Shown: positions 44,301-57,345 of the stretch, piece after piece
Layout of the letters: each line of letters begins with the position of its first letter
Numbering within the stretch: position 1 is the stretch's first letter
DNA from: Punica granatum
Taxonomy: Eukaryota; Streptophyta; Magnoliopsida; Myrtales; Lythraceae
Direction: 5' to 3'
DNA: 64,000 nt
Assembly: GCF_007655135.1 (NCBI RefSeq)
Contig: NC_045128.1
Span: 21,918,811-21,982,810, forward strand
Program-made: the position numbers and the translations under genes
The notes under the pieces: generated by a model
Database searches by the model: none
What the model was told of the DNA's origin: nothing
Seen by the model: the letters and a program-made list of their open reading frames with translations, nothing else

Positions 44301-47300
44301 TAATTTGACTTAGTTTGATCTAAGAATATGAAGACAAAAGTAGTTGGGAAAAAGTATGTAAGGGAATTTGAAGAAGAAAATAAAAAAGTAATGATTGTGT
44401 TGTTGAATTGAGAAAAAGTGTTGAATAGTTGAGAGAATTTAGTATTAAAAAATTAAATTGTAATAATAGATGAGAAAAAGTGTGAGAGGGAATTTGAAGA
44501 AAAAGATAGAAAAGTAACGGTTGCGGTGTTGAATTGAGGGAAAAGTAAAGTAAAGTTCAATTTGATTTTGTAAACAAACATTGGTCAGTTACTATATGAA
44601 AGGTTGGCAATTCTGATTGTTCCTATTAGTAAGTTGCTAGTAGTGGAATCTTTATGGGTTTCTGAAGGTACTTAATGAGATGATGAGATTCCCTTGGAGT
44701 ATCTATTGGATTAACAAGGGATAATGGCCTATTGATCCCTAAAAGCTATTCACTGGAATCACCATCGACCAAATTCTATTTTCATTCTTTCTTTCAACTG
44801 GTTAAATCATCATAACTGCGGTAACTAAGTTGCTGTAATGCAATTTCTAGGGATTATAAGAGTTGCTGTAATGCAATTTCTAGGGATTATAAGAGTTACT
44901 GATATACCTAGTGAGATTCCTTGGGATTTGATCCCTCCTGCATTACCCCTTCTGAAGCACCAGTAATTATGCTTTATAGGATTTTTCTCTAAATCATTTG
45001 GTTTACCAATTTTTTGCTCAGTGTGTCTGTGATTGGGAAGACAGGGAGCGAAAATTTATTGAAGTTGAAGGGTTACTGCGCAGACAGATTCAGGTTTGAC
45101 CATTATTGTTTTAAACTAGTTGTATGACTTATGTTCATAAGTTATATACCAAGGATAGTTTGATCTCTAATTTCATCCATCTTTCCTGCAGATGTCAGTG
45201 ATCCCGAGTGTGCAGCCTTTCCATGCTATAGCCTATCCGATCGATCCTTTGCTTGCTCTTGAAATCAGGTAAACTTATCACTCTTGAATAGAGTAGGAGT
45301 CATATGATATCATGTATCTCACAGTCCATCTTTTGCAGTCGTAAGTATGCTGCCCACAGCTCCCTTGTAGCATCTCGGTATTCCCTTCCTGCATTCAGTT
45401 TTCCTCCTCCTCATCCTATAAAGAGTGAAGGTGGAAGTGGACGCCTAAGGGTTGGGTATGTTATTTCTCTTCTCTGTGTGTGTGCATCTGTTGACGCATA
45501 TATATTCTCTTCTGGTTCTGAATGTCCTAGAATTTCAGTTATGTGAGCAGTGACTTTGGAAATCATCCTCTATCCCATCTGATGGGGTCAGTATTCGGAA
45601 TGCATGATAGAGAAAATGTCGAGGTTGGTAATGCCATGCCTTTGTCAAATAAATAGTGGGCTCTTTCTGAACTTGTCCATGAACTGAAATCTGGCAATTT
45701 TTTGTAGGTGTTTTGCTATGCATTGAGTCCAAATGATGGAACTGAGTGGAGGCTTCGCACACAGACGGAAGCTGAGCATTTCATTGATGTTTCTTCGATG
45801 TCATCTGATGCGATAGCCAGGCTGATTAATGAGCATAAAATTCAAATCCTTGTTAATCTTAATGGCTACACCAAGGTACATTAACTCTGAGAATTGGTCA
45901 TTTGAAACAATAAGCTTGGATCAAAATTATTCAGAACAAGAGGGGTTCATGTGGATAGAAAATGACCCCTTCATTTCTCGTTTTCCTCTCATAGTCTGGC
46001 CTTGTGATTGTTGAGTGTTCTTTTACCTTCCGCAGCTCAACATGGGATTTCAATTTTTGTTTGGTTTTTTCGATCACTTTCTGGTTTTGGTTAGTGGATG
46101 GTTGTTCATTGTTATTGAATTAAAAGCATTTTATCTCTTTGTTGCCACTGCACAGGGGGCGAGAAACGAAATTTTTGCCATGCAACCTGCTCCTATTCAG
46201 ATTTCATATATGGGTTTTCCTGGTACCACTGGGGCATCTTACATACATTATTTGGTCACTGATGAGGTTAGAGATCCTGCTTATAACTTGATCTATTGGA
46301 TCTCTTTGAGTCACCAGTTTAGGTAGAAATGGATGATTTGACTTCGCCCTTGAATGCAGTTTGTGTCGCCTTTCCGGTTCTCTCATATCTATTCTGAAAA
46401 GCTCGTCCATCTCCCTCATTGCTACTTTGTAAATGATTATAAGCAGGTTAGTCATTGGTACTCGTGTTCTAGGTAGTCTTCCATTGTTCTTTGGTTGGTA
46501 GTGTCTGAATATCTTCTTTTGCATGATATTGAAAACAGAAAAACCGTGAAGTACTGGACTCCAACTGCCAACCCAAGAGATCAGATTATGGGTTGCCCGA
46601 GGATAAATTTATCTTTGCTTGTTTCAATCAGCTTTATAAGATGGATCCTGACATTTTCAACACCTGGTAAATCTGATAATTTTGGGAGTACTTTTTGTGT
46701 TTCTGCGGTGGGTTGATTCAACATAATTTCGCTTATCTTGGGTTTGATTATGGCAGGTGCAATATTCTCAAGCGCGTGCCAAACAGTGCAATTTGGCTTC
46801 TCAGGTTCCCTGCAGCTGGTGAAATGAGGCTACGTGCATGTAAGTTACTCTTGTATAAATCTAGAACCAGTTTTCTGTTAGCCTCTTGAGATTGTTTTTC
46901 TGCTTCCTGCTGAATGTTATAATTGACAACTTCTTGTGATTTGTGCCAGATGCCTCTCTAAAGGGCGTTCAACCAGACCAAATTATCTTCACGGATGTTG
47001 CCATGAAGAATGAACATATAAGGCGTAGTGCTTTGGCAGATCTTTTCCTGGACACGTATGGATTCCCTCTTTTCTCAACTATTACACCATTGAGGTTCCT
47101 ACATAACTGTTAAACTGAAGCTTTACCCTGTGCTTTGCATATATTATGAGCAGACCTTTGTGCAACGCGCATACAACAGGCACTGATGTCCTGTGGGCTG
47201 GACTTCCAATGGTGACTCTTCCTCTTGAAAGATGGCGACCAGAGTTGCTGGTTCTTTGTGTCTGGCCACTGGTGTTGGGGAGGAAATGATTGTTAGCAGG

Positions 47301-48016
47301 TAAGTGTATCCGCACTTCCTATCCAGTCTCTCGGATTGTGCTGTTCTTAACATTAAGAAAGGACGCAGATCTAGCTAGGTGGTGGTTATGATCACTGTCT
47401 CTGTAATATTGGTTTAAATCTGTTGAGTGGTAGACTCAAATCTTGGTGCCGTATCAGATAATGTTTAGAAAATAAGTGTACTGCCTTTTATGGGAGAGTT
47501 TCTAACTTCAGATCTGCCGTGCGCTATATCCTGTTTATTTGCACTTAATTTGGTTGTTGGCTGATCTCCCATTTATTCTTATGCTGAAAACATTTAACAG
47601 CCTGAAGGAATATGAAGAGAAGGCTGTTTCCCTAGCCCTAAATCGACCAAAACTCCGGGACCTGAGGAATAGACTCAAAGCATCTCGTCTCACTTGTCCT
47701 TTGTTTGACACAGATCGCTGGGTAAGTCCACTCTCATTTTCAAGTTTTTATTTATTTTTTCTTTTGGTGTAAATTGTGGCGAAGATATCTCACTATTGAC
47801 TTTCCGCAAGGCTGCCCTATTAGGTTATATTTTGTTTTTGTAGGAGATCCGCTCTTTGTAAACGACAATCTGTCTGACTTTACCCTTAATGACAATGTCC
47901 AGGTGAGGAATCTCGAGCGAGCATATTTTAAGATGTGGAATCTTTATTGCTGTGGGCAGCATCCTCAGCCCTTCAAAGTGACTGAGAATGATGCAGAGTT
48001 CCCATACAGTAGGTAG
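38319..48016 (+). CDS. SEC: O-GlcNAc transferase, SECRET AGENT type; 28 exons with a 1-base deletion in exon 26
   Basis: The enzyme adds N-acetylglucosamine to Ser/Thr of nuclear and cytosolic proteins. Exons: 38319-38568, 39632-39777, 39874-39972, 40058-40108, 40780-40896, 40990-41046, 41501-41620, 41818-41880, 41977-42055, 42491-42600, 42698-42751, 42835-42902, 43037-43139, 43244-43446, 43522-43618, 45022-45093, 45192-45268, 45339-45455, 45539-45623, 45708-45875, 46156-46266, 46360-46446, 46539-46666, 46757-46839, 46950-47055, 47154-47299, 47601-47721, 47903-48016. Residues 1-83 are low-complexity Q/P/S/A. TPR repeats fill about 90-535 ([20 protein letters not shown]). The catalytic region has [48 protein letters not shown] and [14 protein letters not shown]. 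Exon 26 is 146 bases, one short of what the flanking phases need. After E909 (47229) the frame shifts and stops at 47287, leaving about 928 residues instead of about 1010. Start chosen by the homopolymer-rich first exon; a truncated product or an assembly error are both possible. Confidence 0.92.
44273..44579. mobile_element. Tourist-like MITE in intron 15 of the O-GlcNAc transferase gene
   Basis: A 307-bp element starting GCGTTTGGTAACGAAGTTAA with an inverted GTTTGTTTACAAAATCAAAT at the right end. It is flanked by ATT on both sides. The interior motif GAATTGAGAAAAAGTGTTGA links it to the MITE at 36.7 kb. Confidence 0.75.
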
Positions 48017-49660
48017 GGGTTCTGGAGATAGCTAGAAACGGGATCTTGAAGATAAAGAGAGTTCTACTGTAATATTATTGTCAATCCACAATGCAAAAGT
48101 CGTGCTTCATAGCTGATTGATACACACCTGTAATGGTAAGAATGGGGAATCAAAGCATGGGGTAGCGTACCATATGTCAATTGGCCAGAGTTTGTTGCTA
48201 AGCTGCGGATCTAATGTTATGAGAGACCCTTGTTTGAGTAAAAATACAGAGGCATAGAAATTATTTGGTGCATATGTTTTCATGCTGTATTTTTAGTTAA
48301 AGCAGAACTCTCTCGGGGTCAGAGCAACACCATTTACCTTTGTATGGAGATGCCCTTGTCGATTTGGCCTTTTGATATTTTGGTGGGTATTGGGGGGTTA
48401 GCTCGGAAGAGTGATTAATTTATTAAGTTAAAAAAGGAAAGCAACGTTAGGGTTGGTTTCAGGAGTGTAGTAGTAGAGATCTTAATGAGCCGTGTAAGTT
48501 CCAGGAGGCAATGGGACAAGCAAAGCTCGAAGATCTGAAAGAGTTAAACAGAGCAATGCATACTGTTGGAGGCATTGGGGTCAAGCGCAATTCGTTATAG
48601 CCTCAGCAGTATCTGGCTTCTCCATTCGAAGTAATGGCTCGGTGTTTGCTGGCAGGGGTACATTCAACAGATCTGATTTGACCATTGGTTATAGAGTATG
48701 GAAACTCCAGACCCGAAGCATAGGAAGTGGCTCTCTGAGTCTGTTGCCTGTTGGGACAGACAAGAAGACGCCAAGTGTTGCGGCATTTGAAAATAGAGAT
48801 GTAGTGAGAGTTGAAGGTGGAGCAGGACGGGACTGTCTGAGACAGGGGTTCCTTTGAGTTTTCCTTTGGGTATGCTCCTTTGATTTTTCCTTTGGGCGCC
48901 TCTATTTGTTTCAGAGAATCGATCACTGGTGGCTCAGGCGATTCTGGTCCCTTTCTGCGTCTTATGAAATCAACAGAAAATGCTGGTTGTGCAGCCCAAG
49001 CAGCTGCTGTTGTAGGTTGGAGTCCCTTGATCGAGAAAATCCATATGACAATTGGGTCGATGGAGATTGGAAAGTTGAGCAAAGTGACCAGCGTGATAGT
49101 CATATTAGTCATATCGAAGGGTGGAGTAAGAAAGTGGTGGTTCTGGTTATTTAATCTGGATCCGTGGGTCGATCCAGTTGCTTATCTTGTGATTGCATTG
49201 CATTGGCCATAAGCATGACGCATTTCCTTTTCTAGGCAGCGAGGGCGCTGATTTAGCTGTTGTAAGGAGTGGGGAAGGATGGACTACGGTTTATGCGGTA
49301 CATGCAGAAGGCAGAAAAAACCGGGGGAGGATTGTCGTTGCACATTCATGAGTGCGGGCCTGTGCTCCCGTACTAGGCCAGCCCTGCTGATCTTGTACTC
49401 ATGCATATGATAAAACTTCACATATTCTGAGCATCACAAACGCATAAACACATGCAAAAAGCTCACACTGGCCCGGTCACGACTGAGAAGACATTCAGAC
49501 CACATTGCATGCACATTTACAGACACCTATAATAAGCCGAGCCGATTGTATGTCAACTCGCCATGAACACGACACATTTAAATTTTGACCAAAGTATTTA
49601 ATAAACTTGGTATGAATAACCTTCTCATTTAATTTTTTTAATACAAATTGTTCAATTAAG
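48017..49660. other. 3' region of the O-GlcNAc transferase gene and intergenic DNA
   Basis: The first few hundred bases are the probable 3' untranslated region. Positions 48480-49250 are unusually GC-rich and open in several frames (48603-49112 minus, 48880-49212 plus), but none shows a known domain. It may be a decayed gene or non-coding DNA. Confidence 0.4.
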
Positions 49661-49669
49661 CAATAAATT

Positions 49670-50177
49670 GCAATGGATAATGAAAGGGACAACATTTGGG
49701 GATCTTACATGTCATCATGCGACACGCCTTTGTTCCCCTTTCGAGGTGTAGCTGAAAAGTCAAATGGGACCGTTAATAACCTCAATTGGACGGAAATGAT
49801 GGCTTCCAACCACCATTGCCCAAATCTTAGTTCTCTATCTCCATTTGCAAAGAGAGAAAGGGAAGGGAGAGTAGGGAGGTGTGGTGGGCCGAACTAAGAT
49901 GAACCCGACGGTAACGACTGTCAAAGATGCCACTACTGGTCTAGGAAAGGTTGAAGTTCTCTTTTCTTTTCATTTTTAAAAAAATTCAGTTTATTAATTT
50001 TTAGAAATACTTTATTGTAAAGTATTACTTTTAAATTATTTTATAAATACTTCTAATACTAATTAAAAATGTTACAAGTGATGAGGACCAAATTGACCCA
50101 CTTTTGAGAAGGCTGATTCCTAATGTGATATAAAATAAATGTAAATGTCCAAAATGATATTAGACACAATTCTAGAA

Positions 50178-50208
<31 letters not shown>

Positions 50209-51350
50209 ATAAAATTGACTCCACTTTACATTAAATAGGATCTAGTTAGTAGGGATAAAATGGTCAAAATATAAATTCTAACAATAAAAAATATAATCGG
50301 ATATTATTATGTCTTATATCATATGCATAGTATAATTGACCCCACTTTGCATTAAATATATGGAATCCTACACGTCACCATGCTATATACGCTTTTCCTA
50401 CCCTCTTCGAGGCGTAGCTGAAACAAAATCAAATGGGACCGTTAATAACCTCAATTGGACGGAAATGATGGCTCCCAACCACCATTGCCATCTAAGTTCT
50501 CTCTCTCCATTTGCAAAGAGAGAGGGAAGGGAGATTAGGGAAGGAGGTGTGGTGGACCGAATTAAGATGAATCCGATGGTAGCAACTATCAAAGACACCA
50601 TTGTTGATCTAGGAAAGACTGCAGTTCTCTTTTCTTTTCATTTTTTCAAAAATTTTAGTTTATTAATTTTTAGAAATACTTTATCGTAAAGTATTAATTT
50701 TAAATTATTTTATAAATACTTCTAATACTAATTAAAATGTTACGAGTGATGAGGACCAAATTGACCCACTTTTGAGAAGATTGATTCCTAATGTGATACA
50801 AAATGAATGTAAAATGTCCAAAATGACATTAGACAAATTGGTTTCTGGCCAAAATAGACACAATTCTAGAAACATCCATATATATATATATATTATAAAA
50901 TTGATTCTACTTTACAATAAAAAGATCATAGTTAGTAGGGATAAAATGGTCAAAATATAAATTTTAACAATGAAAAATTTAATCGGATATTATTACATCT
51001 TATATCATATACATAATATAATTGACTCTATTTTACATTAAATATATGAGATCCTACACATCACCATGCCAGATACACATTTCATACCCTCTTCGAGGCG
51101 TAGCTGAAACGAAATCAAATGGGGCCGTTAATAATCTTAATTGGACGGAAATGATGACTTCCAATTACCATTGCCCAAATCTAAGTTCTTTCTCTCCATT
51201 TTCAAAGAGAGAAAGGGAAGGGAGAATAGGGGATGAGGCCAAACTAGGATGAACTTGATGGTAGTGACCGTCAAAGACACCACTGCTGATCTAGGAAAGG
51301 TTGCAGTTCTCTTTTCTTTTCATTTTTCAAAATTCTTAGTTTATTAATTT
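49670..51350. repeat. Three tandem units of ~0.67-0.69 kb
   Basis: The block CGAGGNGTAGCTGAAA recurs near 49743, 50409 and 51095. Each unit holds a conserved ~300-bp GC-moderate part (AACCTCAATTGGACGGAAAT, CTCCATTTGCAAAGAGAG) and an AT-rich part (AGTTTATTAATTTTTAGAAA). The third unit is truncated. Frames of 74-117 residues exist in each unit, but they differ in length and look like chance. An (AT)n tract lies at 50183-50210. Confidence 0.88.
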
Positions 51351-52439
51351 TTATAATTTAGTAAATATATTTTATTTATATATTTATATTAAATATTAAT
51401 ATAAATAAATAACAAATACTTATATAAAAATATATTTCAAATAAATAATAATAATAATGTATAGGGGTACATTTGTAAAGTCACTTTACTTTCCCATCGA
51501 TTTACTTAATATAATAAATGTAAAAATCTCATATTATTTTATATTTTCCCAAATACATAATTATTTATCAAAACAGAGTCATGTTATATTCCTTATAATC
51601 TAAGATTCCCAGGCTTATCAAAAAAACATTCCCGGGCTTACTTTTCGTGCAGCCTAACATTCATTGTAATCTAACATTCAAGGGAATCAAACGGCCCCAA
51701 ATTTGGCATAGACCCAAACCCAAGATATTTCATCGAATCATATGTCCTATGATGAAAAGCTTCAACCTGTCCTCTAAATAAAAAAAATTATTAAAGAAAA
51801 AAATTGGTTAATTTTTTGATCCCCTCCCCCAATCCATAATCAAACAATAACGCCATCACACTCAGTTGTCCACAACATCCTCTTACACAATACATCAAAA
51901 ACCAAATTCTCAGATCTCTAGCTAGCCTACCACAATATTCATGAGGAACGAGTGCATTATCCGAGTATAATATATAATCTGATTGTGGTCTTGAAATCCT
52001 AGGGACTGAGGTGATTGAAACCATGCATCTCGAAGGCCTGACTCGGTGAAACATTTATTTTGGGTGATCATTGAGTATTTTATTCTATCATGAAATGATA
52101 TTAATTATATTTTTAAGGTTAATAATTGAATGATTTTTAAATGTCAGAGTGAAAATAAAAAAAATAAAAAACACGATTTTAAAAATATGCTTATGGTTAT
52201 GGGTTCCAACGGTGTCATGAGGACCCTTGTCATCGTTGTTTTCTTGAAATTGATTGACCCAAACAGGCATAGCCTCGCGTCGCTCCGTCCGAACCGATCG
52301 AGATAAACCTCCCAAAACCCCTCCCCGGACTGTCTTCACACCTTCGACTGCCAGTCCCCTTCTCTCCGTCGAGATCGAGAACCCCCGACAAACAATTTCT
52401 CGAGGAGAACGGAACTGTCGGAGCTTGAGGTAAAACACC
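51351..52439. other. AT-rich DNA and upstream region of the Tic22-like gene
   Basis: AT-rich to about 51500, then unremarkable sequence. Positions 52240-52430 are GC-richer and are the likely promoter and leader of the gene at 52440. No other gene is supported. Confidence 0.45.
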
Positions 52440-55400
52440 ATGAACTTTGGGAACCTCCGAGAACCCGAACGGCTCTCCCTTTCACCGAGAAACCAAGACC
52501 AGCCCAAGCTGCCCAGCCTGCAGGATGCCTTCACCTCCCTCCAAACCCACTGCTCCGCCTTCCTCCGCCGCATTAACCCCGATTCCCTCATACCCCACCT
52601 TCAATCTTCACTCTCCAACCTCCGCTGGCCTACTCCTCTCTCCTCCCAGGGGAGCCCGGCTTGGGCTTCCACCACGGCTGATGGCGGGGCCAACTCCGGC
52701 CCCATCACCCTCTCGAGTGCTGGCAGGGGCGGCCCCATGTCAGTGGAGGATATCGAAGAGCGGCTGGCGGGCGTGCCCGTGTACGCGCTGAGCAACTCGG
52801 CCGAAGAATTCGTGTTGGTGTCGGGGGTCTCCACCAAGAAGTCCTTGGGGCTGTTCTGCTTCAGGGAGGAGGACGCGGAGGCTCTGCTCGACCAGATGAA
52901 GAGCATGGACCCTGGAATGAGGAGCGGCTCTAGGGTTGTCTCTGTGGCTCTTAACAAGGTTTGTTCTTTTCTTTTGGGTCATCTTAATTCGTCGGCCTGC
53001 TATAAAATTCTCCATCGTTAGGCATAGGATTGCTTTATCTCTACCGTCTGTCTTGCAACTGCTTTGTGTTGTAATATCTGTAGCTTATGAGTTTCAGACT
53101 GTCGATGTTAATGGCTTGTCTTTGTTTTCTGTCAATCGAGTTCCTCGAGTGTCACTATGCTTCTGAATTCACATTGCTCCTTAGTGAACTCTGCCTTACA
53201 TTTGAAGTTTTTATTTAGTCTCTAGTAAGCACAATTCTTCTATTAATATTGTTGTGGGGTTCATTTCGTTTTGCAGATATTTCAGCTTAAGGTTGATGGG
53301 GTAGCGTTCAGATTGATTCCTGAGTTCTCTCAAATTAAAAATGCCATTAAAGTAAGTATTCTCTTTCACCTGTACACCTCATAACTATGTTTTATTAGTA
53401 TGTGTTAACCATTACAATTCAATTACTAATTGTCGTGTTTTGGCTATTGAAGGAAGGTTCCACGTGGTTTTAATAATCTTCGGTTTTTCTATTAGTTACA
53501 GAAATTTATAAATTGAGCAGCCTTCTCCTGTGTTATTGCAGCCACATTTTAATGGATTACCTTGCGGGTCTCATTGAAACTGTGTTTATGAGGATGTGCA
53601 GTCAGCAATTTCATTAAGAAAATGAAAATCTTTATATCTTTAAACTTATATTATTGGTTCGTATGTCCATCACAGTGCAAAAGTTTGGGGCCACTCTTAG
53701 TGTCTTTGGTTTTGGTACTTCATGTGGTTGAAAGCACTCCCTTGCTTTGAAGATTTCGGTAAATCTGAACTTCGCTAGATACACTTCAATATGAAATCAA
53801 ATTACTTATGTAACAAAATTCCTGGTTTGTTAATTTCATGGATGACGATCAATCACTTATAACTTGAAAGCTAAAAAGAAATTAATGAACTCTCTGAATG
53901 TTCATCTGCCATGACTCGTGCTTTGCTTTGTGTCATCATTTTTTAACTTACCCACACTGTGGTAGAATAATCTTACTGAAATTCATGCAACTGATACAGC
54001 TGAGGAACGAATTAGGCTTTAATGCTATAAGCAAAACCCCAATTGCTATCCATCAGCTGTGGCCTACTTTTAGAGGAATTCTTCTCCCCTTTGGTTTATT
54101 TAGCTTTGCTATTGGTCAGCCGCTAAGTTACATGTTCAACCAAATGGTCTTCACATCAAATGTTTTCAAAGTCATTGTACTGGCTTTAGGAGGTAATATA
54201 CAGTCCCTGTAGTTGGATCATAGTCCTTGGTTCAGGATACCAAACAGGTCATGAGATATGGACGGGTCATCACCTTCACTTGAAGATATTGGATCGTTTT
54301 ATTGACAAATGTCTCATATAGTTCTGAAAACCATACCATCTGTTTCTATTTTTTTGGACATTGAAGGAAATCAATCTCCGTTCAAGTAACTATCCTGTGG
54401 GATTGATTCATCGATTTAATTAGGTTGAATTTGGAGGTAATTGGTTTTTTACCTTTGTTGGCTTTACCCCAGAGGTTGGTTGCTGTTTCTTTTTAGGTGA
54501 GGCAAATGGATGGCTTCTCTGACGAGGCATTCCCTGGGGTTCCAATATTCCAGGTACTTATTTCGTCATTTTTTGAGATCTGATCTGACAAATTCTGCTA
54601 AGGGGAACATATTTGGGGCATGATATTTGATATAACATGGACTTCTATCTCTGTGGAGAGCTTGAAATCTTATTTTAGTGAAAGAAGTGGATTATTATGA
54701 AAAGAATGTGGAAGATATAGATAGAGAATTAACTCTCATGTAGTGTTCTATTAAAAAATTTATGAATATATATCCTCTTTCAACAAACGAGGGGGGAAGG
54801 AAGTTTTGGACCATCTCTTGGTTCTTTAAAGTAAACTCCCTTGAATAGATCATCTAACATGACTTATGTGTGAATTGATTATCCACCAGATCTTACACCC
54901 TTGAATTCTTTTCCCAATAGGCCATTATCCCTATACTGTTGATGGAATAATTGGACTTCTGGGCACGGATTTTTCAGCATATCCTTTTCGTTTGTGTGAC
55001 TGTTGGGGACCTCGTCATTCTGTTTCTTGGCCTTATCTGCAGTCTGCCACAAGATACTGTTTTCTTGTGAGCTGTTTAGATGCAATTTGTACAAATCATG
55101 GTAAAAGCTAAAAGCATATTGAAGAAATAGGATGGGGCCAAACATGGGAAGGAGATTGAGTCATATAGAGCCCAAGGGGAGTGTATGAGCTAGACTACCA
55201 TACACTCATCAAAGGAAGTGAGAGTTTTATATGAGAGTATTGATTAAATTAGAGAAAATTAGACAATTCCATCAAGCGAGAAAGTGTGTCAATTAGTTAA
55301 CAGAGAATTAGTGCGAGAGAGTGCACTAGGGATGCCAACTATGTGGGTTGTGTTGGATATTGGCAGGCTTAAACTATGGATCAAACTAGTCAACAACCTG

Positions 55401-57345
55401 ATTTTACTTTTTCTAGTCCATTTTTATTGCTTAATCCCAAAGTTGCTCTAGTTAATCTTTTTTCAACTCATATTGGGTTTTTGCTATATAATTGGGATCC
55501 AAACACTTTATAAAGCCTTTAAGACATAATTGACAATTTGAATTATGGGTAAATGTACTCAATATATAAAAATTTTGGGATTTTGGTGAAAGTATGTTAA
55601 ATTAATGATCATAATTCAGTTCTTTTTACCAGTATCATTATTGATGATCCTTCGTGCCACCCCCCCAAAAAAAAAAAAGAAAAAAGAAATGTTTCTCAAC
55701 AGATGCGTACGTTGGCACCCACCAGGAGCAGCCTTGAAGTGAACTAACATTAACTATGTAACTGTATATTCGTATTATCTTCAATTGTTGATGTGCTGTC
55801 GGAGGGAGCACTTTGAGCTGTCTATACTTCTCATTATTGTCACTGATCTGATAGATTTTTCACTTTTAGCTTAAGCATGGTTTAGGCTGAGCATCTAGTA
55901 ATGTTAATGCTCCTTTGTAAATGCAGTCAAGGAGCTTGATCCTCAAAAGCAGAAACAAGAGCTATCGTCCAGTTTTCTTTAGAAAGGTTCGTAGACTATT
56001 AAGACGAGCAGTTCTGTCGCCAATTTAGTTTCATGCATGCATTTTGGTCTTATCATACTGGTTTTCTTTTTCTAGGAGGATTTAGAGAATTCTCTACAAA
56101 GGGCCTCCCGTCAGCAGAATCGGTTGAACCCCGCCTTGAGGCAAGGAGATATTCAGGTTCTCTATTTTGATTGACTTTATTTATTTATTTATTTATTGTT
56201 GGTTCTTGATAATTAATTAGCATGTCTGTTTTTGGCGAGCATAATTCATGAGGTTAGGGATCCTCTTTATTTTATCTTGTGCGACGTTGAGTGCAGTTGA
56301 CAAATAGTAGTATTTTGCATATCCAGTGGTCCTCAACGGAATACCATCTCATGCAGTATGTAGAGTTGTGAACTTTGACCTTTCATATATTTTGTAAACC
56401 CTCAATAAAGTGCAAGGATGATGAATTTCAAATGTTCTATTTACATTGCCCAATCTTTAACAATAATGTAATGTCCTTCGATTTTGATAGTCTTCAAGTG
56501 AGATTATCTAGATTATTAATAATTCTTTTTCCTGGTTTGAAGATGAAAGAACCACTCCATGAATCCACCCCCTTGAGTTTGACAGTTAGGTTCCATTAGT
56601 ACTCTCAAACCCATGGAACTGGGTGAAGTTGCTCCAAATGAGAATAAGCCTTGAACCTTGAGCAATGTTAGCATTTGAAACCTCACGAAGGATAGAAAAG
56701 TCCTGAGCTGTACTATATATGTAATTTTCTGTTTCCACATTCGCAGCTTCTGGTGATTTTAGGTAACCTTTGAGCGTATCTGACTGATTAATGCTAATTT
56801 GTGATTGGATGGCGTGGACAGCAATAACCCCTTAGTTTTTAATGTGTCATTGCATCCTCTTTGTGGAAAACGTCCACCTAATAGAACCCGCATGAAACAT
56901 GTGGTGGATCTAAGGGTTTCCCCAAAATAGAGATTTTGGGTCCTAAATTTCTCCTCAGTGATCGACTACTATCTGGTTGACCATGTCGTCTTTGCTCTGA
57001 AAGCATCTGATAATTTTTCTGTACTTTTGGCCACCACGACAGATCTAGGTCTCTTTGGATTAACCGTTACATAAAAGTTTTATTTTACTATGCAGGTTGC
57101 TGCGCTTGAGGAAATAATAAAAGGGATGAAAGTGAGGAAGCAGTTGATTCTTTGGGTTCCAAATTTCCTTTCTCAACCTTTTATCTGTAGGAAGTCAGTA
57201 AACAAAAATCAAGTAGGGTCAACTAAGTCGGAAGTTTTTGCAGGAGGATTCTGGCGCAAAATGGGATGACGTTGTATTTATTCCTCCTGGATTTGATGTC
57301 TCAACCGATCCTTCGCAGCAGTCAGTGGATGGGAGCAGTGCTTGA
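52440..57345 (+). CDS. Tic22-like family protein (plastid protein import related), 7 exons
   Basis: Exons 52440-52958, 53277-53351, 54497-54553, 55927-55986, 56076-56156, 57096-57131 and 57244-57345 are all phase 0. They total 930 bases, 309 residues plus stop. The Tic22 family comprises intermembrane-space proteins of the chloroplast envelope that help preproteins pass from the outer to the inner translocon. Recognisable stretches are LQDAFTSLQTHCSAFLRRIN (N-terminus), SVEDIEERLAGVPVYALSNS, EFVLVSGVSTKKSLGLFCF, FPGVPIFQSRSLILKS, YRPVFFRKEDLENSL and WDDVVFIPPGFDV. The first 520 bases form one GC-rich exon. The N-terminus lacks an obvious long transit peptide, resembling the longer Tic22-like members rather than canonical Tic22. 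The assignment rests on recalled family motifs; the exact subgroup is uncertain. Confidence 0.88.

Noticed and set aside
48603..49112. A 169-residue minus-strand open frame downstream of the O-GlcNAc transferase gene
   Set aside because: No recognisable domain, an overlapping open frame on the other strand, and a composition that looks like locally GC-rich DNA rather than a gene.
49673..51252. Open frames of 74-117 residues repeated in the three tandem units
   Set aside because: Lengths and frames differ among units, no domain is seen, and the repetition follows the DNA repeat rather than a protein.
54001..54212. A possible extra exon (LRNELGFNAISKTPIAIHQL) in intron 2 of the Tic22-like gene
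   Set aside because: The family sequence passes directly from the NAIK end of exon 2 to VRQMDGFSDEAFPG in exon 3, leaving no room for it.
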